Shown here piece by piece: positions 17,126 through 26,238 of a stretch of 64,000 nucleotides of DNA. Position 1 is the first letter of the stretch, and each line of letters opens with the position of its first letter. The notes beneath the pieces were generated by a model. The model was given only the letters and a program-made list of their open reading frames with translations, made no database searches and was not told the origin of the DNA. The position numbers were made by a program, and so were the translations under genes. Origin of the DNA: DATBJJ01 sp963750915 (GTDB lineage: Bacteria; Acidobacteriota; Vicinamibacteria; Vicinamibacterales; 2-12-FULL-66-21); assembly GCA_963750915.1 (NCBI GenBank), contig CAVVSF010000009.1:372001-436000 (forward strand). Reading direction: 5' to 3'.

Positions 17126-17230
17126 TCTGCGGCTCGCGGCGGGGTATCGCCCCTTGCAGTAAGATGGGCTCGAGAGGGGAGACAGCCTGCGTCAGGCTAT
17201 GGTCCCTGACGCGAGAGTGAGGGTTTTCAG

Positions 17231-17618
17231 ATGTTCTCGACCACTCTGATCGCGGTTCTTGCGTTGCCGCTGCTGCTGGCGGCGGCCCAGGTCTCCACAC
17301 CGCCCCAGGTCATGCCCCTGCAGCTGCCCAAACCGGCGCCGGCAGCTCCGCCGACGGAAGCCGGCCAGCCGCCGATCGACGTCCGGGTCTTTGCCGACAT
17401 CAACGACCAGTTGACAGGCGCTCGCGGCCGAGCGCCTGCGCCTCACCGTCCAGAATCTCGCGGCCGCTGGCCCTATGGGCGGAGGCTGGAAGATCGTCTG
17501 CGGCATGAAGATGCGCGAGGTCAATCCCGCCGTCGACGCGAAGATCATCGCGCCGCCGCCGGCAGGCGCCGATCAGGCGCGGATCCGCCGCATCGAGCCG
17601 ACCGCTTGCCGCGAATGA
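17231..17618 (+). pseudogene. Hypothetical secreted protein, frame broken
   Basis: The gene opens with a clear signal sequence (TTLIAVLALPLLLAAAQ) and a Pro-rich linker. At 17417 one extra G puts the rest off frame. Removing it continues as LAAERLRLTVQNLAAAG, GGGWKIVCGMKM, and ends at TGA 17616-17618 with a Cys near the end. The rebuilt protein has ~128 residues, two Cys, no known domain, and a likely periplasmic location. The upstream gap shows a TAAGAT box at 17160-17165 that could serve it. Confidence 0.5.
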
Positions 17619-17669
17619 GCGGCGTGACGATCTATCCTGCCGCCGACGAGGGCGCTGTGCGCTGCCGCG

Positions 17670-19055
17670 GTGATCGGGCTGACGGCGCTGGCGGCGGCGC
17701 AGTCGCCGCAGTTCGCTCAAGGCGTTCGCGACTACATCAAGGTCGACGCGCCGGTCGTCGCGATCACCAACGTCCGCGTCGTCGACGGCACCGGCGCGCC
17801 GGCGCGCGAGGCGCAGACGGTCGTCATTCGCGACGGCAATATCGCGACGCTCGGCGACGCCGCGGCCGCTGTGCCTCCCGGTGCCACGACCATCGACGGC
17901 ACCGGCAAGACGATCCTGCCCGGCCTGGTGATGCTGCACGAGCATCTCTACTATCCAACCGGCCCGCAAACCTACGGGCAGCTCGGGCAGAGCTTCACGC
18001 GGCTCTACCTCGCCGGCGGCGTGACGACGATGCGCACCGGCGGCAACGTGAACGGCGTGATGGACATCACGCTCAAGCAGTTGATCGATCGCGGCCAGCA
18101 GCCGGGACCGTCGATCGACGCGACCGCCCCCTACTTGAACGGCGCCAACACGTTCCTCCAGATGCACGCCCTCGAGGACGACGCCGACGCGCGGCGGCAG
18201 GTCGCGTACTGGGGGGACATGGGGGCGACGTCGTTCAAGGCCTACATGCAAATCAGCCGGTCGCAGCTGAAGGCCGCCATCGATGAAGTGCATGCGCGCA
18301 AGCTGAAGATCACGGCGCACCTGTGTTCCGTCACCTACGCCGAGGCTGCCGATCTCGGCATCGACAACCTCGAGCACGGGTTCCTGGCGGCGACCGACTT
18401 CGTCACCGACAAGCAGCCAGACGCCTGCCCGGGTCAGGCCCGCGGGCAGCAGGCCGTGGCGGCGCTCGACGAGAACGGCGAGGCGTTCAAGGCGCTGGTC
18501 AAGAAGCTGATCGACCGGAACGTGACGCTGACGTCGACTCTGCCCGTGTTCGAGACTTTCACCCCCGGACGCCCGCTGCCGCCCGGCCTCGACGTGCTGG
18601 CGCCGCAGCTGAAGGAACAGTTCGAGCGCAACTACGCGCGCACGGCCAAGAACGCGAAGTCAGTCTACGTGTCGCTCTTTCCGAAGGCGATGGCGCTCGA
18701 GCGTGCGTTTGCCAGGGCTGGCGGCCGGCTGGTCGCCGGCACGGATCCGACCGGGGGCGGCGGCGTCATCCCCGGGTATTCGAACCAGCGGCAGATCGAA
18801 CTGCTCGTGGAAGCTGGGTTCTCGCCGCTCGAAGCGATTCGCATCGGCACCCTGAACGGCGCCGAGTACCTGGGCCGAGCGGCGACGATCGGTTCGATCG
18901 CGGTCGGCAAGCGGGCGGACCTGGTGCTCGTCGCCGGCAACCCGGCGGCGCAGATCGCCGACATCAGGAACGTGGAAACCGTGTTCAAGGGCGGCCTCGG
19001 CTTCGATCCCGTCAAGCTGATCGCGTCCGTCAAGGGATCGTCGGGCATCTGGTAG
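17670..19055 (+). CDS. Imidazolonepropionase-like amidohydrolase (secreted)
   Basis: The 461-residue protein belongs to the metal-dependent amidohydrolase superfamily. Seen are the N-terminal beta-sandwich (VVAITNVRVVDGTGAPA), the HxH-type motif LVMLHEHLYY, a Lys/His pair around FKAYMQIS and KITAHLCS, and the catalytic Asp region AGTDPTGGGG. The ending GKRADLVLVAGNP is usual for the family. The start is uncertain. A hydrophobic stretch (ALCAAAVIGLTALAAA) precedes the first in-frame GTG at 17670 and looks like a longer signal peptide, but no normal start codon lies upstream in frame. The nominal N-terminus is therefore probably too short. The natural substrate is unknown. Confidence 0.85.
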   Translation: MIGLTALAAAQSPQFAQGVRDYIKVDAPVVAITNVRVVDGTGAPAREAQTVVIRDGNIATLGDAAAAVPPGATTIDGTGKTILPGLVMLHEHLYYPTGPQTYGQLGQSFTRLYLAGGVTTMRTGGNVNGVMDITLKQLIDRGQQPGPSIDATAPYLNGANTFLQMHALEDDADARRQVAYWGDMGATSFKAYMQISRSQLKAAIDEVHARKLKITAHLCSVTYAEAADLGIDNLEHGFLAATDFVTDKQPDACPGQARGQQAVAALDENGEAFKALVKKLIDRNVTLTSTLPVFETFTPGRPLPPGLDVLAPQLKEQFERNYARTAKNAKSVYVSLFPKAMALERAFARAGGRLVAGTDPTGGGGVIPGYSNQRQIELLVEAGFSPLEAIRIGTLNGAEYLGRAATIGSIAVGKRADLVLVAGNPAAQIADIRNVETVFKGGLGFDPVKLIASVKGSSGIW

Positions 19056-19064
19056 GAGGTGCGA

Positions 19065-20018
19065 ATGGCCGGGAACGTAGCTCGCGAGCAGGTATGGCCG
19101 GCGCTTCCGCTCGATGCCTGGGCGGACACGTGCGCGACGCTGCACATGTGGACGCAGATTGTCGGCAAGATCAGGCTGCGCGCCAGCGCGCCGATCAATC
19201 ACGGCTGGCACAGCACCTTGTATGTCACCGCCCGCGGGCTGACGACCTCACCGATCCCGCACGTCGCCAACGGCCGGACGTTCCAGCTGGATTTCGACTT
19301 CGTCGATCACGCCCTCCTGGTCGAGGCGACGGCCGGTACGAGTGGCGACATCGTCCGGATTCCGCTCGAGCCGCGCACGACGGCGGCGTTCTACGAGCAG
19401 GTGATGGAGACGCTGACGCAGCTCGACGTGCCGGTGCGCATCCACGGCCGGCCGAACGAGGTCGCCGATCCGATTCCGTTCGCGCGCGACGATGTCCATC
19501 GATCGTACGACGCGGCGCAGGTGAACCGCTTCTGGCGGGCGCTGGTGCAGAGCGACCGGGTGTTCAAGGAGTTCCGCTCGCGGTTCATCGGCAAGTGCAG
19601 CGCCGTCCACCTGTTCTGGGGCGCGCTCGACCTGGCGGTGACGCGATTCTCCGGCCGGCGCGCTCCGGAGCACCCCGGCGGTATTCCCAACCTGCCGGAC
19701 AGCGTGACCCGCGAGGCCTATTCGCACGAGGTCAGCAGCTGCGGATTCTGGGCCGGCACGCCGGGCGGCCCGGTGGACTATCCCGCGTACTACGCCTACG
19801 CCTACCCCGAGCCTGCCGGCTTCGGCGACATGAAGGTCGGCCCTTCCGACGCCTTCTACAGTCCAGACCTGCACGAATTCGTCCTGCCTTACGACGTCGT
19901 CCGGAACGCCTCCGACCCGGATGCCGTGCTGCTCGAGTTCCTCCAGACCAGTTACGAGGCAGCGGCGACGCTGGGTAAGTGGGACCGCACCGCGCTCGAG
20001 CGCCCGCCGGACGCGTAG
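19065..20018 (+). CDS. DUF5996 family protein
   Basis: A 317-residue soluble protein that matches DUF5996 along most of its length: WADTCATLHMWTQIVGK at the N-terminus, NHGWHSTLYVTARGL, FDFVDHALLVEA, SAVHLFWGALDLAVTRFSGR, and SHEVSSCGFWAG. The family has no known activity; repeated conserved His and Trp residues hint at a ligand site. The ATG at 19065 has AGGAGG at 19054-19059, and the GTG six bases upstream overlaps that RBS. It follows the amidohydrolase by 9 bp, so the two are likely co-transcribed. Confidence 0.88.
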   Translation: MAGNVAREQVWPALPLDAWADTCATLHMWTQIVGKIRLRASAPINHGWHSTLYVTARGLTTSPIPHVANGRTFQLDFDFVDHALLVEATAGTSGDIVRIPLEPRTTAAFYEQVMETLTQLDVPVRIHGRPNEVADPIPFARDDVHRSYDAAQVNRFWRALVQSDRVFKEFRSRFIGKCSAVHLFWGALDLAVTRFSGRRAPEHPGGIPNLPDSVTREAYSHEVSSCGFWAGTPGGPVDYPAYYAYAYPEPAGFGDMKVGPSDAFYSPDLHEFVLPYDVVRNASDPDAVLLEFLQTSYEAAATLGKWDRTALERPPDA

Positions 20019-20025
20019 CCGCGGG

Positions 20026-20031
20026 TAGAAT
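20026..20031 (+). promoter_or_regulatory. -10 box TAGAAT of the sigma factor gene
   Basis: Located 14 nt before the GTG at 20046, just after the DUF5996 stop. The predicted leader is about 8 nt. No -35 box is evident. Confidence 0.35.
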
Positions 20032-20045
20032 CGGACGAGTCCGCC

Positions 20046-20971
20046 GTGTCGAAGCCGCAGTCGCTCCCGTCGCTTCGTCTGGCTCCGGCGCTCGTCGAGA
20101 GCTTGTACGCCAAAGCCAATGGCGGCCGCTGGGCCCTGGCCGAGCCGGAGTTTGCCGCGGCGCTGGAGCGGAGCGCCGTCAAGTCGCTCGCTTCGGCCGA
20201 GGCGCTCGCCGATCAATCTCGCGTCGAACGCTATCTTTCGTCTCTCCACCTGGAAGACCTCGCGCTGGCCTGCGCCTGCGCCGCCGGGCACGAAGCGGCG
20301 TGGGATCACTTCGTGCGCGAGTATCGCCCGGTGCTCTATCGCGCGGCAGACGCGCTGGCGCCGGGCGGGCGGCTGCGCGAGGTCGCGGACGCGATCTACG
20401 GCGAGCTGTTCGGCCTGCAGGAGCGCGACGGCGAGCGGCGCTCGCTCTTTCGCTATTTTCACGGCCGCAGCAGCCTTGCCACGTGGCTGCGCGCTGTGCT
20501 CGCACAGCGGCAGGTCGATCGCGTCCGCTCCGAGCGAAGGCTGACGCCGCTCGAGCCGCTCGAGAACGAGGCGAGCCTCGCGCCGGCGATCGTCGCCAGC
20601 TCCGTCGAGCCTGATCCCGATCGGCCGCGTTTTCTCGCGCTCGTCAAGCTGGCCATCCTGCGCGCGATCGCCGCCTTGACCGATCGCGACCGCCTTCGCC
20701 TCGCCTGCTACTACCGGGAGGACCTGACGCTGGCGCAGACCGGCCGGCTGCTGGGTGAACACGAGGCGACGGTATCGCGCCAGCTGGCGCGCAGCCGCAA
20801 GGCCATTCGCAAGGACATGGAGCGCTACCTCGAGCGCGAGCACGGATTCACGCCGGACGAGCTCGAGCGCTGCTTCGAGGCGGCCATGAGCGACGCCGGG
20901 ACGCTCGACATGGCGCGATGCTCGGCAGTCCTGGCGGGCGCAAGGACACGGAGCCCGATCGTTCAATATGA
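20046..20971 (+). CDS. Sigma-70 family RNA polymerase sigma factor (frameshift near the end)
   Basis: The ~309-residue protein has sigma region 2 around HEAAWDHFVREYRPVLYRAAD and RSSLATWLRAVLAQRQVDRVRSERR, and region 4 with a helix-turn-helix at ALTDRDRLRLACYYREDLTLAQTGRLLGEHE and VSRQLARSRKAIR. The ~80-residue N-terminal extension is typical of acidobacterial ECF-like factors. As written, the frame runs on into the anti-sigma gene. Adding one base near 20917 restores a natural ending MLGSPGGRKDTEPDRSI and a stop at 20969-20971, just 25 bp before the anti-sigma ATG. The long fused frame is thus probably an artefact of a one-base deletion. Confidence 0.75.
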
Positions 20972-20996
20972 GAACGGTGTCGGGCGGGAGCCACGT

Positions 20997-22227
20997 ATGA
21001 AGGACCGGGAACGCGACGCGGCGATGGAGCCGTTGCTCCGCATGGCGTTGTCGGGCGAGCATCGCCCGCCGGCGTCCGCCTGCCTCGACGCGGACGTACT
21101 GGCCGCCTGGGCCGACGGCGGCCTGGCGCCGGCCGAGCGCGCCGCGGCCGAGGCGCACGCGGCAGGCTGTACCACCTGCCAGGCGATGCTCGCGGCGATG
21201 GCCCGGACGATGTCCGAGGAAACCGTCGCTGCGGCGCAACCGTCACCGCTGCGCCGCTGGATGATGTTCCTCGGCCCGGCGATGACGGCTGCCGCAGCCG
21301 TGGTGTTGTGGCTGGCTGTTGATCGCCAGTCGGCGCCGCCGCCGGCGCCGTCGGATCTGTCAGCAGCCAAGCGCACCGATGGATCGACGGTCGCGTCTCG
21401 TGATGACAAGGCGGCCGTCCCGGCGCCGTTGCCGGCCTCGCCGACGGAGCTCACCAACGCGGCCCCGGTCGAAGAACTCAGGAAGCGGGAGTCGCCGAGC
21501 GCGGCGCGGAACGAAGCAGACGAGAGGCGGCGGCGGCCAAGGAGTTCGCCGGGCTCGAACGCCAGCGCAGTGCGAGTGGCGCCACGGCCTCTCCGGCGCC
21601 GCCGGCGCAGGAGCTGAAAGATCTTCCGGGGCGAAGCGTGGACGCCGAAAAGCCGGTGGCGTCGCCTGTGGTGACGGCGCCGCCCGCTGCGCCTCCCCGC
21701 CTCCTGCCGCTACGGAGCCGCTGCCGAAGGTGGCGGCGGCGCAGCCCGCCGCGCCGCTGCAGCAAGCCGACCAGCAGCTTCGCAGCGGTCGGGCGGGTGG
21801 GGGCGCGGCCGGAGACGTGCGCGCGTACGGCGGGGCCACGGCAGCTCTCGATCGCGCGGCGACGCTCGCGGAAACGGTCGCGTCGGCGACGATGATCGTG
21901 CCAGGGAGCCGCGTGCGGTGGCGAGTGACGTCCGGGTCGACGATCGAGCATTCGATCGATGCCGGGCAGACGTGGGCGACGCAGTACGACGCCGGCGCCG
22001 GCGTTTCGCTCACCGCCGGCATCGCCGTCACGCCATCAGCGGCGTGGATCGTCGGTCGGAACGGGGCCGTGTTCGTGACCGCCGATGGCAGGACGTGGCG
22101 GCGCGCCTTCTTCCCGGCGTCGGTCGATTTGACTGGCGTCACGGCCGCCGATGCGCGGACGGCAACGGTCGTCGCCGCTGACAAGCGGCAGTTCTCGACC
22201 AGCGACGGCGGCGTGACCTGGCGCTGA
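20997..22227 (+). pseudogene. Anti-sigma factor: zinc-finger, one TM helix, YCF48-like sensor domain (two frame breaks)
   Basis: Three collinear parts are read. The cytoplasmic N-terminus has a zf-HC2 style site (AEAHAAGCTTC). A single membrane helix (MMFLGPAMTAAAAVVLWLAV) follows, then a Pro/Ala-rich linker. The periplasmic end is a YCF48/BNR-like repeat domain (W-R-V-TSG, SIDAGQTWATQYDAG, VTADGRTWRRAFF, TSDGGVTWR). Two single-base deletions, near 21525 and in the C run 21695-21698, must be corrected to join them. The role would be to hold the upstream sigma factor at the membrane and release it on an envelope signal sensed by the C-terminal domain. That role is inferred from family and position. 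Confidence 0.65.
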
Positions 22228-22323
22228 GGTCCGCCTTCTTTCAAATCTGTAAGCGCGCAAGCTTTCCGGCGAGCTCCGTTCAAAGCACAGGGAGCCAGAT
22301 TGCTCCCGCAAGGAGCTCTCGCC

Positions 22324-23787
22324 ATGCGGAATCTTGTCTTCGCCGCCGTCGCCGCGGCGGTTGTTGTGTTCGCGTCGGCCCGCGAGGCCAATCCGGTTGC
22401 GGCCACCCCCGGGGCCACCGGCCAGGACAAAACGACGATCGACGACCAGATCGATCTGTCGGTCACGGTCTACAACTCTGACATCGCGCTCGTGCGCGAC
22501 GTTCGCAACCTCCAGCTGCCGTCAGGCGACTTCGATCTGCAGTTCATGGACATTGCCGCGACCGTCAACCCGGCGACAGTCCACTTCCGTTCGCTGACCG
22601 AGCCGGCGCGGGTCAACGTCCTGGAGCAGAACTACGAGTACGACCTGCTCGAACCCGAGAAGCTGCTGCGCAAGTACGTCGGTCGGGAAGTGACGCTGGT
22701 CCGCAGCGTCCAGCGCAACGGCACCACGGCGGAGGAAGAGGTCAAGGCAACGCTGCTCAGCTACAACAGCGGCCCGGTCTGGCGCATCGGCAACGAGATC
22801 GTCACCGGCCTGCACGCTGATCACATCCGCTTCCCCGAGCTGCCCGCCAACCTGCACAGCCGCCCGACGCTCGTCTGGACGCTGCAGAACGGCGGCGCCT
22901 CGAAGCATCGCGTCGAAGCCTCATACCTGGCGTCGAAACTGGCATGGAACGCCGACTACGTCCTGACCGTCGGGCGCGACGATGCGGCGGCGGACCTGGA
23001 TGGCTGGGTGACGCTGCAGAACGGCAGCGGCACGTCGTTCAGGAACGCGAAGCTGCAGCTGGTCGCCGGCGATCTCAACCGGGTGCGCCAGGCGATCGCG
23101 GAGCGCCGATTCGACGACGCTCGCAAGAGCATGGAGAGTGCCGCGGCGGCGCCGATGGCGCAGGAGGCGTTCTCCGAGTACCACCTCTACACGCTCGGCC
23201 GCAAGACGACGATCAACAACGCCGAGACCAAGCAGGTGAGCATGCTGCGCGGTACCGGCGTCCCCGTGCGAAAACGCTTCGTCGTCGAGGGCCAGAACTT
23301 CTACTATCGCAACGTCCAGCACCCTGGCGCGCCGATCAAGGACGTCGTCCAGGTCTACTACCAGTTCGCCAACGACGAGGTCTCCGGGCTCGGCGCGCCG
23401 ATGCCGGCCGGGACGGTGCGCGTCTACCAGGCGGACTCGAAGGGCGGCGTCCATTTCGCGGGTGAAGATCGCATCGGCCACACGCCGAAAGACGAAACGC
23501 TGAAGCTCAAGATCGGCAACGCCTTCGACGTCGTCTGCGAGCGCAGCCAGAGCGATTTCCGCAAGATCGCGTCGAACGTCTACGAGGTCGAGTACGCGGT
23601 GACCCTGCGGAATCGCAAGGCGACGCCGATTACCGTCGAAGTCAACGAGCCGATCGGCGGCACCTGGCAGATGCTGACGGCGACCCACGAGTGGGTGAAG
23701 ACGGCCGCCTGGGCGGCGGGCTTCACCGTGCCGGTCAAGGCCGGGGCGGTCGAGACGCTGAAGTATCGCGTGCGGGTGACCTACTGA
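22324..23787 (+). CDS. DUF4139 domain protein (secreted)
   Basis: The 487-residue exported protein has a signal sequence (LVFAAVAAAVVVFASA) and then the DUF4140/DUF4139-like body: VYNSDIALVRDVRNLQLPSG at the start, a linker of charged residues, SYLASKLAWNADYVLTV in the middle, and the C-terminal beta domain ending VETLKYRVRVTY. These proteins are predicted outer-surface or periplasmic beta-rich proteins of unknown activity. The ATG at 22324 has AAGGAG about 9 nt upstream, and an earlier ATG-like start would put charged residues ahead of the signal. It lies 96 bp after the anti-sigma gene with an RBS of its own. Confidence 0.85.
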   Translation: MRNLVFAAVAAAVVVFASAREANPVAATPGATGQDKTTIDDQIDLSVTVYNSDIALVRDVRNLQLPSGDFDLQFMDIAATVNPATVHFRSLTEPARVNVLEQNYEYDLLEPEKLLRKYVGREVTLVRSVQRNGTTAEEEVKATLLSYNSGPVWRIGNEIVTGLHADHIRFPELPANLHSRPTLVWTLQNGGASKHRVEASYLASKLAWNADYVLTVGRDDAAADLDGWVTLQNGSGTSFRNAKLQLVAGDLNRVRQAIAERRFDDARKSMESAAAAPMAQEAFSEYHLYTLGRKTTINNAETKQVSMLRGTGVPVRKRFVVEGQNFYYRNVQHPGAPIKDVVQVYYQFANDEVSGLGAPMPAGTVRVYQADSKGGVHFAGEDRIGHTPKDETLKLKIGNAFDVVCERSQSDFRKIASNVYEVEYAVTLRNRKATPITVEVNEPIGGTWQMLTATHEWVKTAAWAAGFTVPVKAGAVETLKYRVRVTY

Positions 23788-23812
23788 TGGCCGGAGGCGC
23801 CGGAAACACCCC

Positions 23813-23818
23813 TTGACA
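23813..23818 (+). promoter_or_regulatory. -35-like TTGACA upstream of the secreted beta-propeller-like gene
   Basis: A perfect TTGACA stands 52 bp before the ATG at 23871. The matching -10 is poor (GAGATT at 23837-23842 gives 18 bp spacing), so the promoter call is tentative. Confidence 0.3.
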
Positions 23819-23870
23819 GTCCGTCGTAAATAGACCGAGATTAGCGTCTCGGAAGACTGGAGGAGTGTGC

Positions 23871-25010
23871 ATGCGCTGGATTTCCTCGAAACACGGGGCA
23901 TTGGGGCTGGGTGTGGGGGCACTGACCGTTGCCGCGGCCACTGTCGGGCTGACCGTGGCGGCGGGGCGGACGACCGGCGTGGCTGCCGCCGGGCAGGCAC
24001 CGGCGGCGACGGCGGTTCAGTCGATCGGACCGCTGGCGTTCTCGCCTGACGGGGTGCTGTTCGCGGCGGATCGCCAGGCGGCGGCGATCTACGCCTTCGA
24101 GCTCGGCGCGCAGGGAACGGGCGGCGCGCCAGGGGCGACCGACGTCGCCGGCATCGACCAGCAGATTGCGTCGCTGGTCGGGACCGACGCGAAGGAAGTC
24201 CAGATCACCGATCTCGCGGTTCACCCGAAAACGAAAAACGCGTATATCTCGGCGATGCGCGGGACGGGTGCTGAGGCGAAGCCGGTGCTCGTCCGCGTCG
24301 ACGGCGCCGGCAAGCTCGCGGTCGTATCGCTCGACGGCTTGAAGATGACCAAGGCGACGCTGCCGAATGCGCCCAGCCAGGCGGCGCCGGGCCAGCAGCG
24401 CAACCCGCGGATGGAATCGATCACCGACATGGCTTTCGTCGAGGGCAAGCTGATCGTCGCCGGACTCTCGAACGAGGAGTTCGCGTCGAAGCTGCGGACG
24501 ATTGCGTATCCGTTCGCGGCGGTCGAGAACGGCACCAGCGTCGAGATCTACCACGGCAACCATGGCGCGTTCGAAACGCGCTCCCCGGTCATTTCGTTCG
24601 TGCCTTACAAGGTCGCCAACACGCCGCACCTCATCGCCGGCTACACCTGCACGCCGCTGGTGAAGTTCCCGGTGTCGAGCCTGGCGCCCGGCGCGAAGGT
24701 CATGGGCACGACGATCGCCGAGCTCGGCAACCGCAATCGGCCGACCGACATGATCGTCTACAACAAGGGCGGCAAGGACTACCTGCTCATCGCCAACACC
24801 AGCCGTGGCGTCATGAAGGTCGCGACGGACGGGTTCGACACGGCTCCGGGCATCACCGCCCGGGTCGCATCCGAAACCGGCGGCGTCGGCTTCGAGCCGG
24901 TGGCGTCGCTCAAGGGTGTCGAGCAGCTCGACCGGCTCGACGAGCAGCGCGCCATCGTCCTGACCCGCGCCGAGGGCGTCCTGTCGCTGCAGGCGATCGC
25001 GCTCCCGTAG
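23871..25010 (+). CDS. Hypothetical secreted protein, beta-propeller-like
   Basis: The 379-residue protein has a signal/anchor sequence (HGALGLGVGALTVAAATVGLTVAAG) and then repeated beta-strand segments such as IGPLAFSPDGVLFAADRQ, QITDLAVHPKTKNAYISAM and DMIVYNKGGKDYLLIANTSRGV. The SPDG and NTSRG type turns suggest a propeller of the NHL/SMP-30 kind outside the cytoplasm. There is no catalytic signature I can name. The RBS AGGAG at 23861-23865 fixes the ATG at 23871. A lipoprotein gene follows after 34 bp. Confidence 0.75.
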   Translation: MRWISSKHGALGLGVGALTVAAATVGLTVAAGRTTGVAAAGQAPAATAVQSIGPLAFSPDGVLFAADRQAAAIYAFELGAQGTGGAPGATDVAGIDQQIASLVGTDAKEVQITDLAVHPKTKNAYISAMRGTGAEAKPVLVRVDGAGKLAVVSLDGLKMTKATLPNAPSQAAPGQQRNPRMESITDMAFVEGKLIVAGLSNEEFASKLRTIAYPFAAVENGTSVEIYHGNHGAFETRSPVISFVPYKVANTPHLIAGYTCTPLVKFPVSSLAPGAKVMGTTIAELGNRNRPTDMIVYNKGGKDYLLIANTSRGVMKVATDGFDTAPGITARVASETGGVGFEPVASLKGVEQLDRLDEQRAIVLTRAEGVLSLQAIALP

Positions 25011-25044
25011 GCTACGAGGTCCACAGGAGCGAAAGAGAGTCAGC

Positions 25045-26238
25045 GTGCGCACGACGACCTTCTTTCGCTCCTGTTTTGTCCTGGCCGGCGCGCTGCTCGC
25101 GGCGTGTTCGGCGTCGTCCTTCTCAGCCCCGCCTCGCATCGAGCTCAACTCGACCCTCAACACCGTTGACGTCGCCGGCCTGCCGCCGGCGGTGCTCTCG
25201 TCTCTCGCGGCTCGAGACGCGTCATCCGACGCCTGGCCGGCGCTGCTGCGCGTCTCGGTGAAGCCGGCGGCCGGCGCCGCCGCGAGTGCCGCCGGCCCTC
25301 CCGCGGTTGTCGGGCGATACGCCGTCGCCGACGGGCGGCTTCGATTCACTCCGCTGTTCCCGTTCGACGAGGGCCGTCACGTACCGACGTCCTGTTCGAC
25401 CCGGCGCAGCTGCCCGACGGGGGCAACGAGCCCTGGCGCCGCCAGCCGTTGACCGCCGTCGTCGGACGCGCCGCGGTCGCGCGCGTGCCTTCGACCGTCG
25501 TTTCCAGGGTCTATCCGAGCGCCGCCAGCGTGCCGGCGAATCAGCTGCGGCTCTACCTCCACTTCTCCGCGCCGATGGACTGGCGGAGCGGCCACGAGCA
25601 CGTCGCGCTGCTCGACGACGCCGGCCAGGAAGTGCCGGATGCGTTTCTGCCGCTCGACGCGGATTTCTGGAACGACGATCGAACGCGCTACACCGTGTTC
25701 TTCGATCCGGGCCGCGTCAAGCGCGGCATCCTTCCAAACAAGCAGATGGGCCGCGCCCTCGAGGCCGGCCGTCGCTACACGCTGCTCGTGCGGCGGGAGT
25801 GGCGTGATGGCAACGGGCTGCCGCTCAAAGAAGAGTTCCGCCATCAGTTCACGGCGGCGCCGGCGATCGAGCGGGCGTTGTCGATGAAGGAGTGGAGCGT
25901 GATCGTCACCGGCAGCGGGAACTACGGAGCCGGTCGTGGTGACGTTCAAGGCGCCGCTCGATCGCGGGTTGCTGATGCGCGCGCTCGGCGTCGAGCGCGC
26001 CGGCGCCGGCGTGTCGGGAACCATCGTGATCGATCGCGACGAGACACGGTGGGCGCTGACGCCGCAACAGCCCTGGACCGCCGGCGAGTATCAGCTGGTC
26101 TCGCTGGACTTCCTCGAGGATCTCGCCGGCAACCGCATCGGCCGGCCGTTCGAGGTCGACAACTTCGAGCGGACCGACATCACCTCCGAGCCGGCGCGCT
26201 CGTCGCTACCGTTTCGGGTTGCCGGTCAGGGCCAGTAA
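25045..26238 (+). pseudogene. Hypothetical lipoprotein with two frame breaks
   Basis: The start is a GTG at 25045, followed by a lipobox (AGALLAAC, Cys21). The frame breaks at 25382 (one base missing) and returns after an extra A near 25920. The rebuilt ~397-residue protein reads GRHVTDVLFDPAQLPDGG across the first break and TGSGTTEPVVVTFKAPLD across the second, both natural joins. The body resembles a surface protein with Ig-like/SbsA-type strands (VSRVYPSAASVPANQLRLYLHFSAPM, TDIT near the end). No enzyme motif is present. The 3' end overlaps the convergent gene by 33 bp. Confidence 0.6.

Noticed and set aside
19248..21239. 663-residue minus-strand frame opposite the DUF5996 and sigma genes
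   Set aside because: Contains no family motif, and the plus-strand proteins are clearly real.
20046..21617. True fusion of sigma factor and anti-sigma factor
   Set aside because: A single-base correction gives a standard sigma ending (GRKDTEPDRSI) just before the anti-sigma ATG.
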